The position numbers and the translations under genes were made by a program. A DNA stretch of 64,000 nucleotides from Tuctoria greenei (taxonomy: Eukaryota; Streptophyta; Magnoliopsida; Poales; Poaceae), in NCBI GenBank assembly GCA_036927565.1, contig JAYESD010000001.1, positions 136,575,415 to 136,639,414 on the forward strand, read 5' to 3'. Positions 32,454 to 41,956 of this stretch are shown one piece after another. Each line of letters opens with the position of its first letter. The stretch's first letter is position 1. The notes beneath the pieces are model-generated. The model did not search any database. It was not told the DNA's origin and saw only the letters and a list, made by a program, of their open reading frames with translations.

Positions 32454-33690
32454 TATCACGCAGGTGAGTCTGTCGTTACATGTGATGTATGTTATAGAGT
32501 CATTGTACAGAGTTGGGTAGCTCCTCCGGGAGAACAGCCGGACCTTCTCCGGAAGGTCTGCAAAGTTCAGGCAACACTTGTCACAGTCTCAAAACTAAAA
32601 GTGTAGCTAGCTACCTTGGGTCAAACGAGAAACGAAACACACTTAGCCTGGTTCCGTACCCTAAGAGTGTACTTATTTCCCCTATACCCCGGACCTATAA
32701 TAAAAGACATCATTGTGTGAAAACAGACTCCACGTGTATTTATTTTGTACAGGCTCAATATTTTTTATTTTTCTCTTTCTTGTCTATCACAAAGTTGTGC
32801 AATTCTTAAGAAACTTTAGCTCGACCAACTCATATATAATTCAAGTCGCATTGTCAATGTGTCCGGGTCTAAACATTGTTAATGGTCTACTTGTGTGAAT
32901 GTCGCCAAGCCAATCTAGGGCCGGAGTGTGCTATCCACTTAGCCTATTCATGCACCCTAAGTACGCCACTCTACCTACACCCCGACAGGCCGAAGTAAGG
33001 CGAGTCCAGAAACGATCGGACCTGAGAAAACAAGCCAGTGCACTTGATTGTATTTAGAATTGTGTTCAACCTAAAACTTTCTCGGGAATAGTAAGTTGCA
33101 ATTGAGTTATAGATAGGAAATGGATTTCATTGTTTTTCTTGACTTCAGTGTGCAGGAAAAATAAAGATCTCATGGTGATGGTGAATTAAGCCAGAGCTAT
33201 TAAAGCTACGACATCCCCTAAGGTGGCTTGTTGTCGATGTTTTAACATTGGTAGCAAGCATCGCTGGAGCTACTAAGTTCCGGTAAAGCCAGAGGGCCAG
33301 CCGTCAATGTGAAGAAAAGATGATGGGAAGACTCCACAGTGGGGTCTGCTATTGATGCACTGCGTGTGTCGCTACCGGAGCTACCAAGCTCTGACAACCC
33401 CAGAGGACTTGCTATCAATGCTATACGTGTTGATGGAGACTGCTGTCGGAGCTACTAAGCTCCGACGATGGTCACTGCTGGAGCTACTAAGCTCCGACAA
33501 CCTCAGGGGGCCTCTACTATCGAAGACTTCGGACCTACGCTCTACAAGTTCAAAGTACGCAAGTCTTCAACAACTGTTAGATCCTCTTGGTACATGTTCA
33601 CAATCAAATTGTGTACATCTACCAGGGGGCCAAGTGAGACAAAGATGTTGAAGATGAAAAATGAAATTCATAAAAACTTGGATTTCATTC
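32454..33690 (+). repeat. T2 post-pol region with tandem and palindromic repeats
   Basis: Non-coding. It contains two copies of a ~50-bp motif (32641-32690, 32936-32985) spaced 295 bp, and four copies of a near-perfect palindrome GGAGCTACTAAGCTCC (33266, 33377, 33448, 33480) in diverged 70-100 bp units. Similar positions in T1 carry a different palindromic array (39940-40190). Confidence 0.75.
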
Positions 33691-33706
33691 ATCTGTAGAC
33701 AAGAGA

Positions 33707-35803
33707 TTACAAAATTGGAGAAAAAGAAGAGAGGACAGAAGCGGGAGCTACAAAGAGAGAGTCATAGACCCTATGGAAGAACGAGGCGACCTTCTGGGCA
33801 ACCTTCGACAAGCTGGCTCTGGCGGCTTCTCCCTCACCGTCGATGGGGCCTTCAAGCATCGGGTCCAGTGGGAAGTGAGGGTCCCGGCTTCTGTAGCACG
33901 TTAGCATGAATTCTGCGACATTCTTATCTAGGGATTGTCTCGCGGTTTCCAGCTGGTCCGCGATGACCTCGCCCATCTTGGTGAGCTTGTTGCCTTCGAA
34001 CTCAACGCTTGCAAAGCCTGGTCCAGCTTTGGCTCCGAATCATCCGGACGCACGGGACTAAAACCCATCGGCGTTAGCGCGTCGTTGGATTTGCCCAAGA
34101 AGTCCCAAACTTGTTGGGACTCTACAGCCCTCGAGCCTCGCATCTCCTCCAAGGATCTTCTGGTCGCCGCAAGTTCCGAATTCTCCCGGGCAAGGCGCTC
34201 AACCTCTTTGGCATTCTACTAAATCTTTTCAGCAACCTTCCTTTCGAGTTTACTGAGCTCCTCCTCCCAAATGTGGATCTTGTTCTGGCGGTCGACCAGG
34301 TCCTCCCGGCCCCGCACCTTCTTCTCCCTGGCAGCAATTTCATCCTCCCTCTTGTGGAGGTCCTATCCTCGCTGCCAGGCCTTCTTCTCCTCTTTCTCGC
34401 AGCGCTTATCCTGCTTCTTGGTGCACTCCGCGAGACTCTTGTCACCCAGAGTCATCCTCTGAGTAAGCTCTTCCTCCCTCTTCACGAGGTCATTATGTAG
34501 CTCCAGGAGTTTTTGCTCTTCATCTTCGAGCTTTCTCTCCCACTCCTCAAGAGCCTCCTGGCGCTTGAAGAGGTTGTCGTGGATGGCGTCAAGCTTCTCT
34601 TGGCAATCACTCGCTGCATTATTAGCAGCTACGGCCTGTTCGTAGATGACCCGGGACTAGTTGTCAAGGGATTGTGTCATGCTTTCCCTCTCGTTCAGCA
34701 GCTGGCCCCAGTACTCCATCTGGGCCTTCTCCTTCTTCACCCACTCCCTGTCGTCAGCCAGCCTGGTTTGCGCTAGCTTGGTCTCGAATTGGAGCCGGTT
34801 GCGCCACCTCCTAAGGGTTTGGTGCTCCTCCTCGAGGCCCTTTCTGTCATGGTAGAAGGCCAGCTACACTTGATGAAGACTAGAGTAGGCGTTGTCGATA
34901 GACAACGACAGAGGGATCGGGTCTGGACCTACCGGGGTCCTCCCCGCTGGTTCCAGTGTGTTCTCCATGACAAAAATCAGGTCCCACTCGACAAGAGCGG
35001 TCCCCTGAGCTTCCATGGCGCTAGGGCCACCCTCTGGGGTAATCCCGGCCTCTATCGAGGAAGGTCCTGCAACAGAAGTTTTGACCACCGGAGTTGGCTC
35101 TGAAGGTCTCGCTGCCAGGTCATCAACAACTAGTCCCTCACGCGGGGGGCCGGCAGCTTCATCTTGGCACCCTGGCTCAGGCGCGGGCACCTCCGGGACC
35201 ACCACCTCCGAGGCAGGCATTGAAGATTCGGCCGGAGCTGAAGCCACTTCCGGCTCCGACGCTGGCGCCTCCTCCACCGCTGGCTCAGGCGCTGGCGCTT
35301 GGACCGTCATGGGCTCGGGCGACGGCACTTCTGCAGCAACTGGCTCAGGCGCCAGAACTTCTTCGACGACCGGCGCAGGTGCCGGAACTTCATCAACCAC
35401 CAGCTCTACCGCCGGGGCTTCATCATCACTCGGCTCTATTGTTGGTGCCACATTAACCACCGGCTCCACTGATGGGGGTTCAATAACATCCGGCTCTAGG
35501 GCCGGGACTATAGCTACCTCTGGATCTGAGGCCAGAGCGTCTGTCATCTCAGCATCCAAACCCAGAGCTTCAACCTCCGGGGCTGGTGCCGCTGGTACAT
35601 CTTCATTCTCGTGGTCCGGCGCTACCACGGGAGCTTCAGGGGATGACTCGATGTCAAGGACCACAACAGCTGGCGTCGGAGCTGCAGCGACTTCAGCCAC
35701 CTCTTGGGGCGGCGCTGGGATTGGAGCCAGAGCCGGAGCCTCCGCCTGCACAGCTTTAGCTAATGCTGCATGAACCAGAGCTTCAGCCCGTTTCTTGGGC
35801 ACC
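33707..35803 (-). pseudogene. T2 reverse-strand gene, exon 2: PEAPE-rich region and coiled coil
   Basis: Reading right to left, 35803-34867 is open: a basic start (PKKRAEALVHAALAKAV), then ~250 residues of Pro/Glu/Ala/Val repeats (units like EVPAPEP and EEAPASEPE). After TAG (34864) the same frame gives a long Glu/Lys/Arg/Leu coiled coil (YHDRKGLEEEHQTLRRWRNR; KREEELTQRMTL; REDEIAAREKKVRGREDL) to about 34190, interrupted by further TAG codons. A globular end (VESQQVWDFLGKSNDAL, then GEVIADQLETARQSLDKN) follows to TAG at 33707-33709. The role is unknown; a structural or nuclear-targeting partner of the element is conceivable. Confidence 0.7.
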
Positions 35804-35867
35804 CTGTGGATGAAGGACGAAGAAACTCAAAACATAGTTGCAAAAAAAACAATCAAAACAAACTTAC
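35804..35867 (-). other. Predicted 64-bp intron of the T2 reverse-strand gene
   Basis: On the minus strand the segment begins GTAAGTTTG and ends TCATCCACAG, consensus donor and acceptor, with a T-rich stretch inside. Without splicing, the upstream frame (...SGSLP W) meets a TAA two bases into the segment. Splicing gives ...SGSLPW/VPKKRAEAL in phase, joining the two longest compatible frames. The length is short but within the plant range. Confidence 0.7.
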
Positions 35868-37257
35868 CATGGAAGGCTTCCGCTCCAGCTAACGCAGAAC
35901 CTCTTCCCCGGACACTCGGGGCCAGGCCATGTCGCCACTGGCGTGGCAGCTCCAGAAGGTTCCCCGGAGCTTGCTGCTGCCGTCGGCGTCATCTTGGTTG
36001 AGGCCCCCCTCGACCGAGAAGGACCTCCGGACCCAGAGCCCTCAGCTGGCCCTCGTACTGGAGCCACATGGCCGGAGCTAGCACCCCGGGGGGGGGGGGT
36101 GCCGATGCTGGAGTGGTTGCCTCCATTGAAGACCTTCCCCTCCGGGGAGAAGAAGCCGTTGCGGAAGGAGCAGGTCTGACGGACCTCCCGTCAGAGTGCT
36201 TCAGCTTCCTCTTACGGCTCGAGGGCTCGGCCAATTCCTTGCCCTTGCTCACGACTTCAACTCTTTGTCTCGAGGCAGAAGGGGGACCACCCTCGAAAGC
36301 TCCGGGGATCACCAACCCGGTGGTCGGACGCTTCTCAACTTCACCGAGGTTGTCAAGCACCAGCATCTTCCGCCGAAGCTCCCTATTGAACTCCGCCTCA
36401 ATGTTTAGAGGCAGGAAAGCCGTCGGCAGAGTCAAGTCGTCACCCTCGACGTCGACGCCGTGGTGGAACTTCTTGAGGTGAAACTCCAAAGCTACGCCTT
36501 CCAGGTTGGACTTCAAACCGGTCTTGATCCGGTCATCATCCATCACACTGTTGAGGGCCCAAGCGAGCTTTTCCCTCTTCTTTAGTGGAGCCCACCTGTT
36601 GACCGGAAAGTTGCAGAATACTGCCTGGGGAGTCACCCCTCCCTCCACACATTGGCGGATCCTAGTCAGAGAAGGTTTGAAGGCGTCCGATAACACCGAA
36701 ACTTTGCTCCAAGCTTCAGTGTCGATGTTGGGGAGGCCTTCAGGCAGCTCCAGCTTCTCATGCTCCTCCACCCTGATGACAATCCAATCCTTCTTCCTGT
36801 CGCCCCACTTTCCAGAATGGAACGACTGCAAGTACTTGTACGGGCACTTCTTGCGCTTCACAAAATAATAGAAGCCAAGGTACTCGTCACTTTTGCCGGT
36901 GGTGTGGATGGTGAAGAAGGTGCGGAAGAGCTCGACGCAGGGGGGAATACCTACCCACATCTCACAAAAGTGGACAAAGATCAACACCAGAACAATGGAG
37001 TGAGGGCCAAGGTGATACAACTGCAGACCATAGAAGTCTAGCAGCATTAAGAGAAAAGTGGAGAAGGGTGGGATCAGTCCCACCATGGCGTACTCGGAGA
37101 AGTACACCATGTCGTCGGCGTGCTCCTTCTCGAACGGAAGCTTGCCGGCGCGGATCTGGTGATTGAAGAAGTCACTAGACCACCCCATGAGGGCCCGGAC
37201 CTTCTTTAGATCACCTTCGGTCTTAAGACGGCTCTTGCGGAGACCCGACTCCATCAT
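35868..37257 (-). pseudogene. T2 reverse-strand gene, exon 1: PF04195-like domain
   Basis: Start ATG at 37257 (MMESGLRKSR). Residues ~40-120 read VYFSEYAMVGLIPPFSTFLL, LDFYGLQLYHLGPHSIVLVL and FCEMWVGIPPCVELFRTFF, the pattern of the plant 'putative gypsy type transposon' domain PF04195. A second conserved block (FHSGKWGDRKKDWIVI) is near 36790. A Lys/Arg-rich segment (SSRKRKLKHSDG) near 36200 is NLS-like. The frame shifts by one at a 12-base G run (36088-36099) and continues as the frame 36067-35868 up to the splice donor. The homologous T1 gene is in pieces at 47691-48763, 57214-57396 and 58956-59152. Confidence 0.75.
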
Positions 37258-37791
37258 AGCACAGCGGGGCGAGAGATGAAAAGCAGGCTAAAGTTTGGAG
37301 GATTCGAGCGCAAGTTTAAATGAAGGCATAAAGAATCCCCAAACGGTGCACGCTTTCCTTTTTAAGTAAGCCCCCACAACGCTTGGATGGAAACCGCAGA
37401 GGAGCCGACGACACAGTTCAAAAACTTCACCCTGACAATGACAAGGGGGCCCGTGGCCACCCCGACGATCAAGTCGAGGTCCTTACCCCAGGTGAACGGT
37501 TGTCATCATGAAAGGCGAGAAGCCCGAGGGCAGCGGCCTGATAGGGCGTGCGGAACCTATACGGTTTTGGTATCGGGAACCGGCGACCTTCAATTGCGTG
37601 AGATCCGCACGCTCAGATCTCACCTGCCGCATCCTGGATATGCCATGCGGTGTTGGTTTAACTGCGAACTACTGCCAATGGTACATCCTAAGACCCTTGA
37701 AGACACGGCTCAAAAACCGAAGGATGGACCCACCTCCGGCAGAACGACTTCATCCAAAAGGTCTCTCCCAGGGGTGGGCCCAAGGGGCCAC
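37258..37791. other. T2 region between reverse-strand gene start and 3' LTR
   Basis: This holds the putative promoter and leader of the reverse-strand gene; a TTAAAAAGG word lies ~100 bp upstream of its ATG on the minus strand (about 37355-37365), a weak TATA candidate. Two blocks (near 37430 CAATGACAAGGGGGCCC and near 37570 TATCGGGAACCG) are shared with T1 at 59355 and 59473. The region ends in CCAAGGGGCCAC, the probable polypurine tract. Confidence 0.5.
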
Positions 37792-38664
37792 TATCGGTAC
37801 CCTACGTACCGTATAACCCTTGGGACTGCAAAAAGATCAAAGGAACTTCACCTGTCTGAGTTGAAGACCTATGAAGGCCACACGTGTCATACGGGGCCGG
37901 ACCTGCCTCCCATCTATGGTTAGTCCCGGTGCTGCCACGTGTATACTGCAACCGAAGCTACGTCCCACACATGGGAAAGCTCCGAGCTAAATACCAGTGC
38001 GGCACCTCTGGACCTAACCCTCGACAGAGGGAAGCTCCAGTCCTGACACGTGTACAACTGCACCAGACCTTCTCGTTCCAGACAGCAAGCTCCAGAGCTG
38101 CCACGAGTTCAGCCGCCGGACCTTCAACTTCAACGAGCAAGACAGGAGGACCCCCAACGGCTCAGACCTTCAAGGGGCAATCAAAGACTTCAAGACCCGA
38201 TTAAGTGTCATTAATACCATATTAATGACGCACGATCGGAGGGCCATTAATACCAGTAACGACACTATCAAGGCCCGTGACCACACTATTAAGGGTAATT
38301 AACCTCATCAATTGTGTATTAAGCATGAGTAACCGCCAGGGCCACATGTTGGGCCAGGCTAGCAATGTAACGACCAATCCTTGTACTATAAAAGGATTGG
38401 TCCAACGATACACAGGCTCTCTCGGCTCGACTCTTGGACACTCTCATACTCGGCTCTGACACACCTTCACAAGTGCTTAGACGCTCAATACAACAACTAC
38501 ACACCCCGTGGAGTAGGGTATTACGCTTAGGTGCCCCGAACCACGTAAATCCTCATGTCAACCTGCCATCGTGTCCTGAATCTCTGCGCGCCCAATACCG
38601 AACTACAAACTCTACGGGCTACCAACGGTAGTGCTGGGAGAACTCTCGGAACCATGCGCCGACA
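37792..38664 (+). repeat. T2 3' LTR
   Basis: 873 bp, aligned to the 5' LTR without net length change. The first two bases are TA instead of TG. TATAAAAG at 38387-38394. Confidence 0.9.
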
Positions 38665-38988
38665 GGACCGGTCTAGAGTATGCAACCTGCTTAGCCTGAT
38701 CCTGCACCCTGAGCGTGTACACTTTGCCTCCCCAGCGCTACGGCTGAGTATTGGGGGCCAGACGGCACATGCTCCTGAGCAATGCATTAACCATAACCCG
38801 AATGTTGTCGCACTGAATTACCCAAGCCCTGTACAACTGCTTAGGACCATAAGTTATAACAAAACTAAAGAGCAGGGGGCGATGACCAGTGAGCAAATCT
38901 ACTTTTTGTTTGTCATGCACGTGCAGGTCCCAGCATACATTACCCAGCAATCTTCCAGACCACAAGCTCCAGCGCCCCCCAGGGGGCC
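38665..38988 (+). other. T1 post-pol region, second segment
   Basis: It continues T1 after the T2 insertion. It carries the shared ~50-bp motif (38685-38735) again and ends in CCAGGGGGCC. The last five bases GGGCC (38984-38988) are the target duplication of R1. Confidence 0.65.
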
Positions 38989-39605
38989 TGATGAACCCAA
39001 CGGGTATGGGGGATGCCTATCTTTCGGTGAGAGATGTTGGTGGTGAACAAATTTGGTGGAGGTCGACATTGGCTGCCCAACTACCACAACCAGAATGGTG
39101 TGACGCCTTGAGCGACAGTTACACCGTCTCCTGATAACTACAATTTGGGTGGAGGTCAACGTTGTTCTACTCAACTACAACAACCACAAGGGTGTTGTGC
39201 CTTAGTGATAGTTACACCGGCTCCTGTTGTTGCTGTTCTTGCCATGCCAAGAACATCCCTGAACCTGCAAGCAATCAAAGAACAAGCAAGAACAAGGTAA
39301 CAACCAAACACTCACGGATGTGATAAGTTGGGGTTCTGATTCAAGTAATCGGAAGGTCTCATCGACATTTGCGCTACAAGGAAGTAGCAATGGCTAAACT
39401 TACAGAAAACAAAACCCAAGTTCTATCTATGGCTATTAGTTGCTCATATAGAGGAGGAAGACTAGAAATGAGGATGCAGTCACAAGTCTTGTTTAGGCTT
39501 TTCTGGGGATCTAAAGCGCCAGCTGCCTTTGATTCTTGATCCAATGGAAACTAGACGAAGAGACCTTTCCAGCAAGTTGTATCAATGGTAGCGATGTCCT
39601 CATCA
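38989..39605 (-). repeat. R1 LTR copy A, internally deleted, flanked by GGGCC
   Basis: TGATGAACC to CTCATCA, with GGGCC on both sides (38984-38988, 39606-39610). It aligns to the complete LTR at 46255-47144 but lacks about 270 bp internally near 39577. It sits alone before T1 sequence, as a solo LTR would. Confidence 0.8.
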
Positions 39606-40207
39606 GGGCCCGCCGGCATTGTAACTCCAAGCTCCAGCGCCCCCTAGGGGCCCCACCGACATCATTTCTCCAAGCTTCGGTGCCTCCCAAGGGCCTCAAC
39701 GTCGATGTACTTCGCGTAGAAGGTGGGTGCTCCAAGGCCCAAGCTCCGAGATCCTCCCCTGGGGGACCACCGTCGATGTCTTGTGATTACTTGGTAGGTG
39801 TGCCCCAAACTATTGGCCACGCCTACCAGGGGGCCACTACGTGGGTCTACACGCAGGATGCTGGGTTTGCTACAGTGGTCAATGTGGCCTGAAGCGATCG
39901 ACTACAAGCCTCAAGCGAACGACTCCGACGAAGTTTTTTCAGGCCATTGCGCTGCCAATGGCCCGAGGAGAGCGACTAAGCTAACGACTTTGGTAAATTT
40001 TTTCTCGAGTCCTTGCGCTGCAAAGGAACCAAGGAGAACAACTACAAGATCTTTGGCGAAGTTATTTCTCGGGTCCTTGTGCTCCTAAGACACGAGGAGA
40101 ATAACTACATCAAGATAATAAGTACAGCAAAGTCTTTCTTCGGATCCTTGTGCTGCTAAGGACCCGAGGAGAATGAGCTACAAAATAGAAGTCAAAATCG
40201 ACATCGA
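39606..40207. other. T1 post-pol segment, first of two copies
   Basis: Nearly the same as 47145-47660: CCGCCGG..TGTAACTCCAAGC, then the AGGGGGCCACTACGTGGGTC block, then a tandem array of ~70-bp units (39940-40190) each with a hairpin-capable core such as GGTCCTTGTGCTGCTAAGGA. It ends abruptly at the junction with LTR copy B near 40208. Confidence 0.8.
39935..40190. repeat. Tandem hairpin repeats of T1 (four units)
   Basis: Four diverged units near 39942, 40009, 40070 and 40143 share a TTTCTCGGGTCCTTG-like arm followed by its inverted complement and GAGGAGAA. The second copy of this segment (47475-47625) has fewer units because of a deletion near 47560. Confidence 0.75.
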
Positions 40208-40693
40208 ATGGCTGCTAGTTGCTTATATAGAGGAGGAAGACTAGAACTTAGGATGGAGTCACGAGTTTTGTTCGACCTTTTCTAGGAAGCTCAAGCATCA
40301 TCTGCCTTTGATTCTTGATCTAATGGAAAGTAGATAAAGAGGCCTTTCCAGCAAGTACCTATTTGCATTAAACAACCTTGGGAGTTGAAAGTTATGCCCT
40401 TTTAAGCTGAAACTTGCTGCAGTTACGAGGACCCCTCGGGTGGAGCAGTCTTCATTGCATTAATCCCTCCATTCCTCCTAGCTAGATCAATTCCCAAGCA
40501 CCTAATAATAACAAGGTCATCACAAGGCTTTAATAGTTCTCTATTTGAAGGATAATTAGTTTGAACAGCCAGGAATGAATTCACCTGATAATTAAGTTCA
40601 CGTGCACAAGCATGTGTCATTGGACCTTGATTAGCCGCAAGTGGTGAATGGGCTGCTGTTGTGGTTGTATCAATGGTAGCAATGTCCTCATCA
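40208..40693 (-). repeat. R1 3' LTR copy B, truncated
   Basis: It aligns with 46659-47144 of the complete LTR. The distal ~400 bp are replaced by T1 sequence; only two or three bases of microhomology lie at the junction. Its first ~100 bp (in element orientation) continue the polyprotein frame (EDDEDIATIDTTTTAAHSPL..THACARELNYQVNSFLAV). Confidence 0.85.
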
Positions 40694-41956
40694 TCCTCCC
40701 CTTCTTGCAATTGAGTCGTCCTCGACTCAAACTTGTCTTCCTCGCCCACATATGGTTTCAAATCTGCAATATTAAAAGAGGAAGTAACCCCAAAATATGC
40801 AGGCAACTCAATTTCATATGCATTATCATTACACTTTGAAGGGTCCAGCAGCTCTAGGTAGCAATTTAGATTTTCTAAAATAAGGAAATCTATCCTTTCT
40901 CAAATGCACCCAAACCAAATCGCTAGGTTCAAAAGTAAAATGCTTTCTAATCTTTCTACCGGCTTGTTGATACTTTGCATTCATGCTCTCAATGTTTTCT
41001 TTAGTTTGATCATGCATTTTAAGAATTAATTCAGCACGACGAGAAGCATCAAAATTCAATTTCTCTGAAGGTGGCAGAGCCAAAAGATCAATGGGAGCAC
41101 GAGGGATAAAACCATGTACAATCTGAAAAGAGCACAATTTAGTAGTAGAATGCAGCAATTAATTGTAAGCAAATTCAATATGAGGCAAACATTCTTCTCA
41201 TAATTTTATGTTATGTTTCAGAACAGCCCTAAGCATGGTAGATAAACTATGGTTCACTACTTCGGTCTGTCCATCAGTTTGAGGGTGACAAGTGGTAGAA
41301 AAGAGCAATTTTGTCTCCAACTTGGCCCATATGGTTTTCCAAAAATGACTAAGAAATTTGGCATCTCTATCTAAAACAATAGTGTTTGGGACCCCATGCA
41401 AACAAATAACTTCTCGAAAGAACAAATCAGCAATATGGGTAGCATCATCACTTTTGTGGCATGGTATGAAATGTGCCATTTTAGAAAATTTGTCCACAAC
41501 AACAAAAATACTATCCATCACCTTCTTTGTTTTAGGCAATCCTAAAACAAAATCCATAGAAACATCCTCCCATGGAGCACTAGGAACAGGGAGAGGCATG
41601 TATAAACCATGTGGATTAAGATGGGACTTAGCTTTTTGACAGGTGGTGCAACGAGCAACAAATCACTCTACATCTATTCTCATCTTTGGCCAAAAGAAAT
41701 GGCTTGCTAGGATTTCTTCCGTCTTCTTGACACCAAAGTGTCCCATCAACCCTCCACCATGTGCTTCCTGCAAAAGTATGATACGCACAGAACCAGCTGG
41801 AATGCACAATCTATTAGCTCGAAACACAAAACCATTAGTGAGAACAAACTTATTCCATATTTTGCCTTCTTTACATTACAGAAGCACATCTTTGAAATCG
41901 ACATAAAAAGCATATTGTTCTTTAATTGTTTCCAAGCCAAAAATCTTAAAATCAAG
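40694..41956 (-). pseudogene. R1 integrase
   Basis: Right to left: zinc-domain remnants near 41640-41900, then the core in 41599-41198 (WEDVSMDFVLGLPKTK, VLDRDAKFLSHFW, CHPQTDGQTEVVNHSL), with Asp, Asp and Glu of the triad present. 41158-40829 gives the C-terminal domain (FQIVHGFIPRAPIDLLALPP, LRKDRFPYFRKSKLLPR), then the tail FNIADLKPYVGEEDKFESRTT at 40790-40720. At least four stops or frame changes. Confidence 0.85.

Larger units (their letters stand above)
25575..38664 (+). mobile_element. Full-length Tat-lineage Ty3/gypsy element T2 with reverse-strand gene
   Basis: 873-bp LTRs at both ends, gag, protease, RT, RNase H, a second archaeal-type RNase H domain, integrase without chromodomain, then a 5.3-kb post-pol region carrying tandem repeats and a large gene on the opposite strand. 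The double RNase H and long extra 3' region are known for Tat-lineage elements; grass relatives such as RIRE2 and Grande are the closest guess. Flanking bases GCACC and GGACC differ by one base and may be the target duplication. LTRs agree at about 93% over the first 150 bp by eye. pol has several stops. Confidence 0.9.

Noticed and set aside
35015..35773. 252-residue plus-strand Gly/Ser/Thr/Ala-rich open frame
   Set aside because: It lies opposite the Pro/Glu/Ala/Val repeats of the reverse-strand gene; the repeat composition keeps both strands open. No start context or domain of its own.
39940..40190. Possible CRISPR-like array (regular repeats)
   Set aside because: Units are diverged, without unique spacers, in a plant retrotransposon 3' region; they are ordinary tandem repeats.
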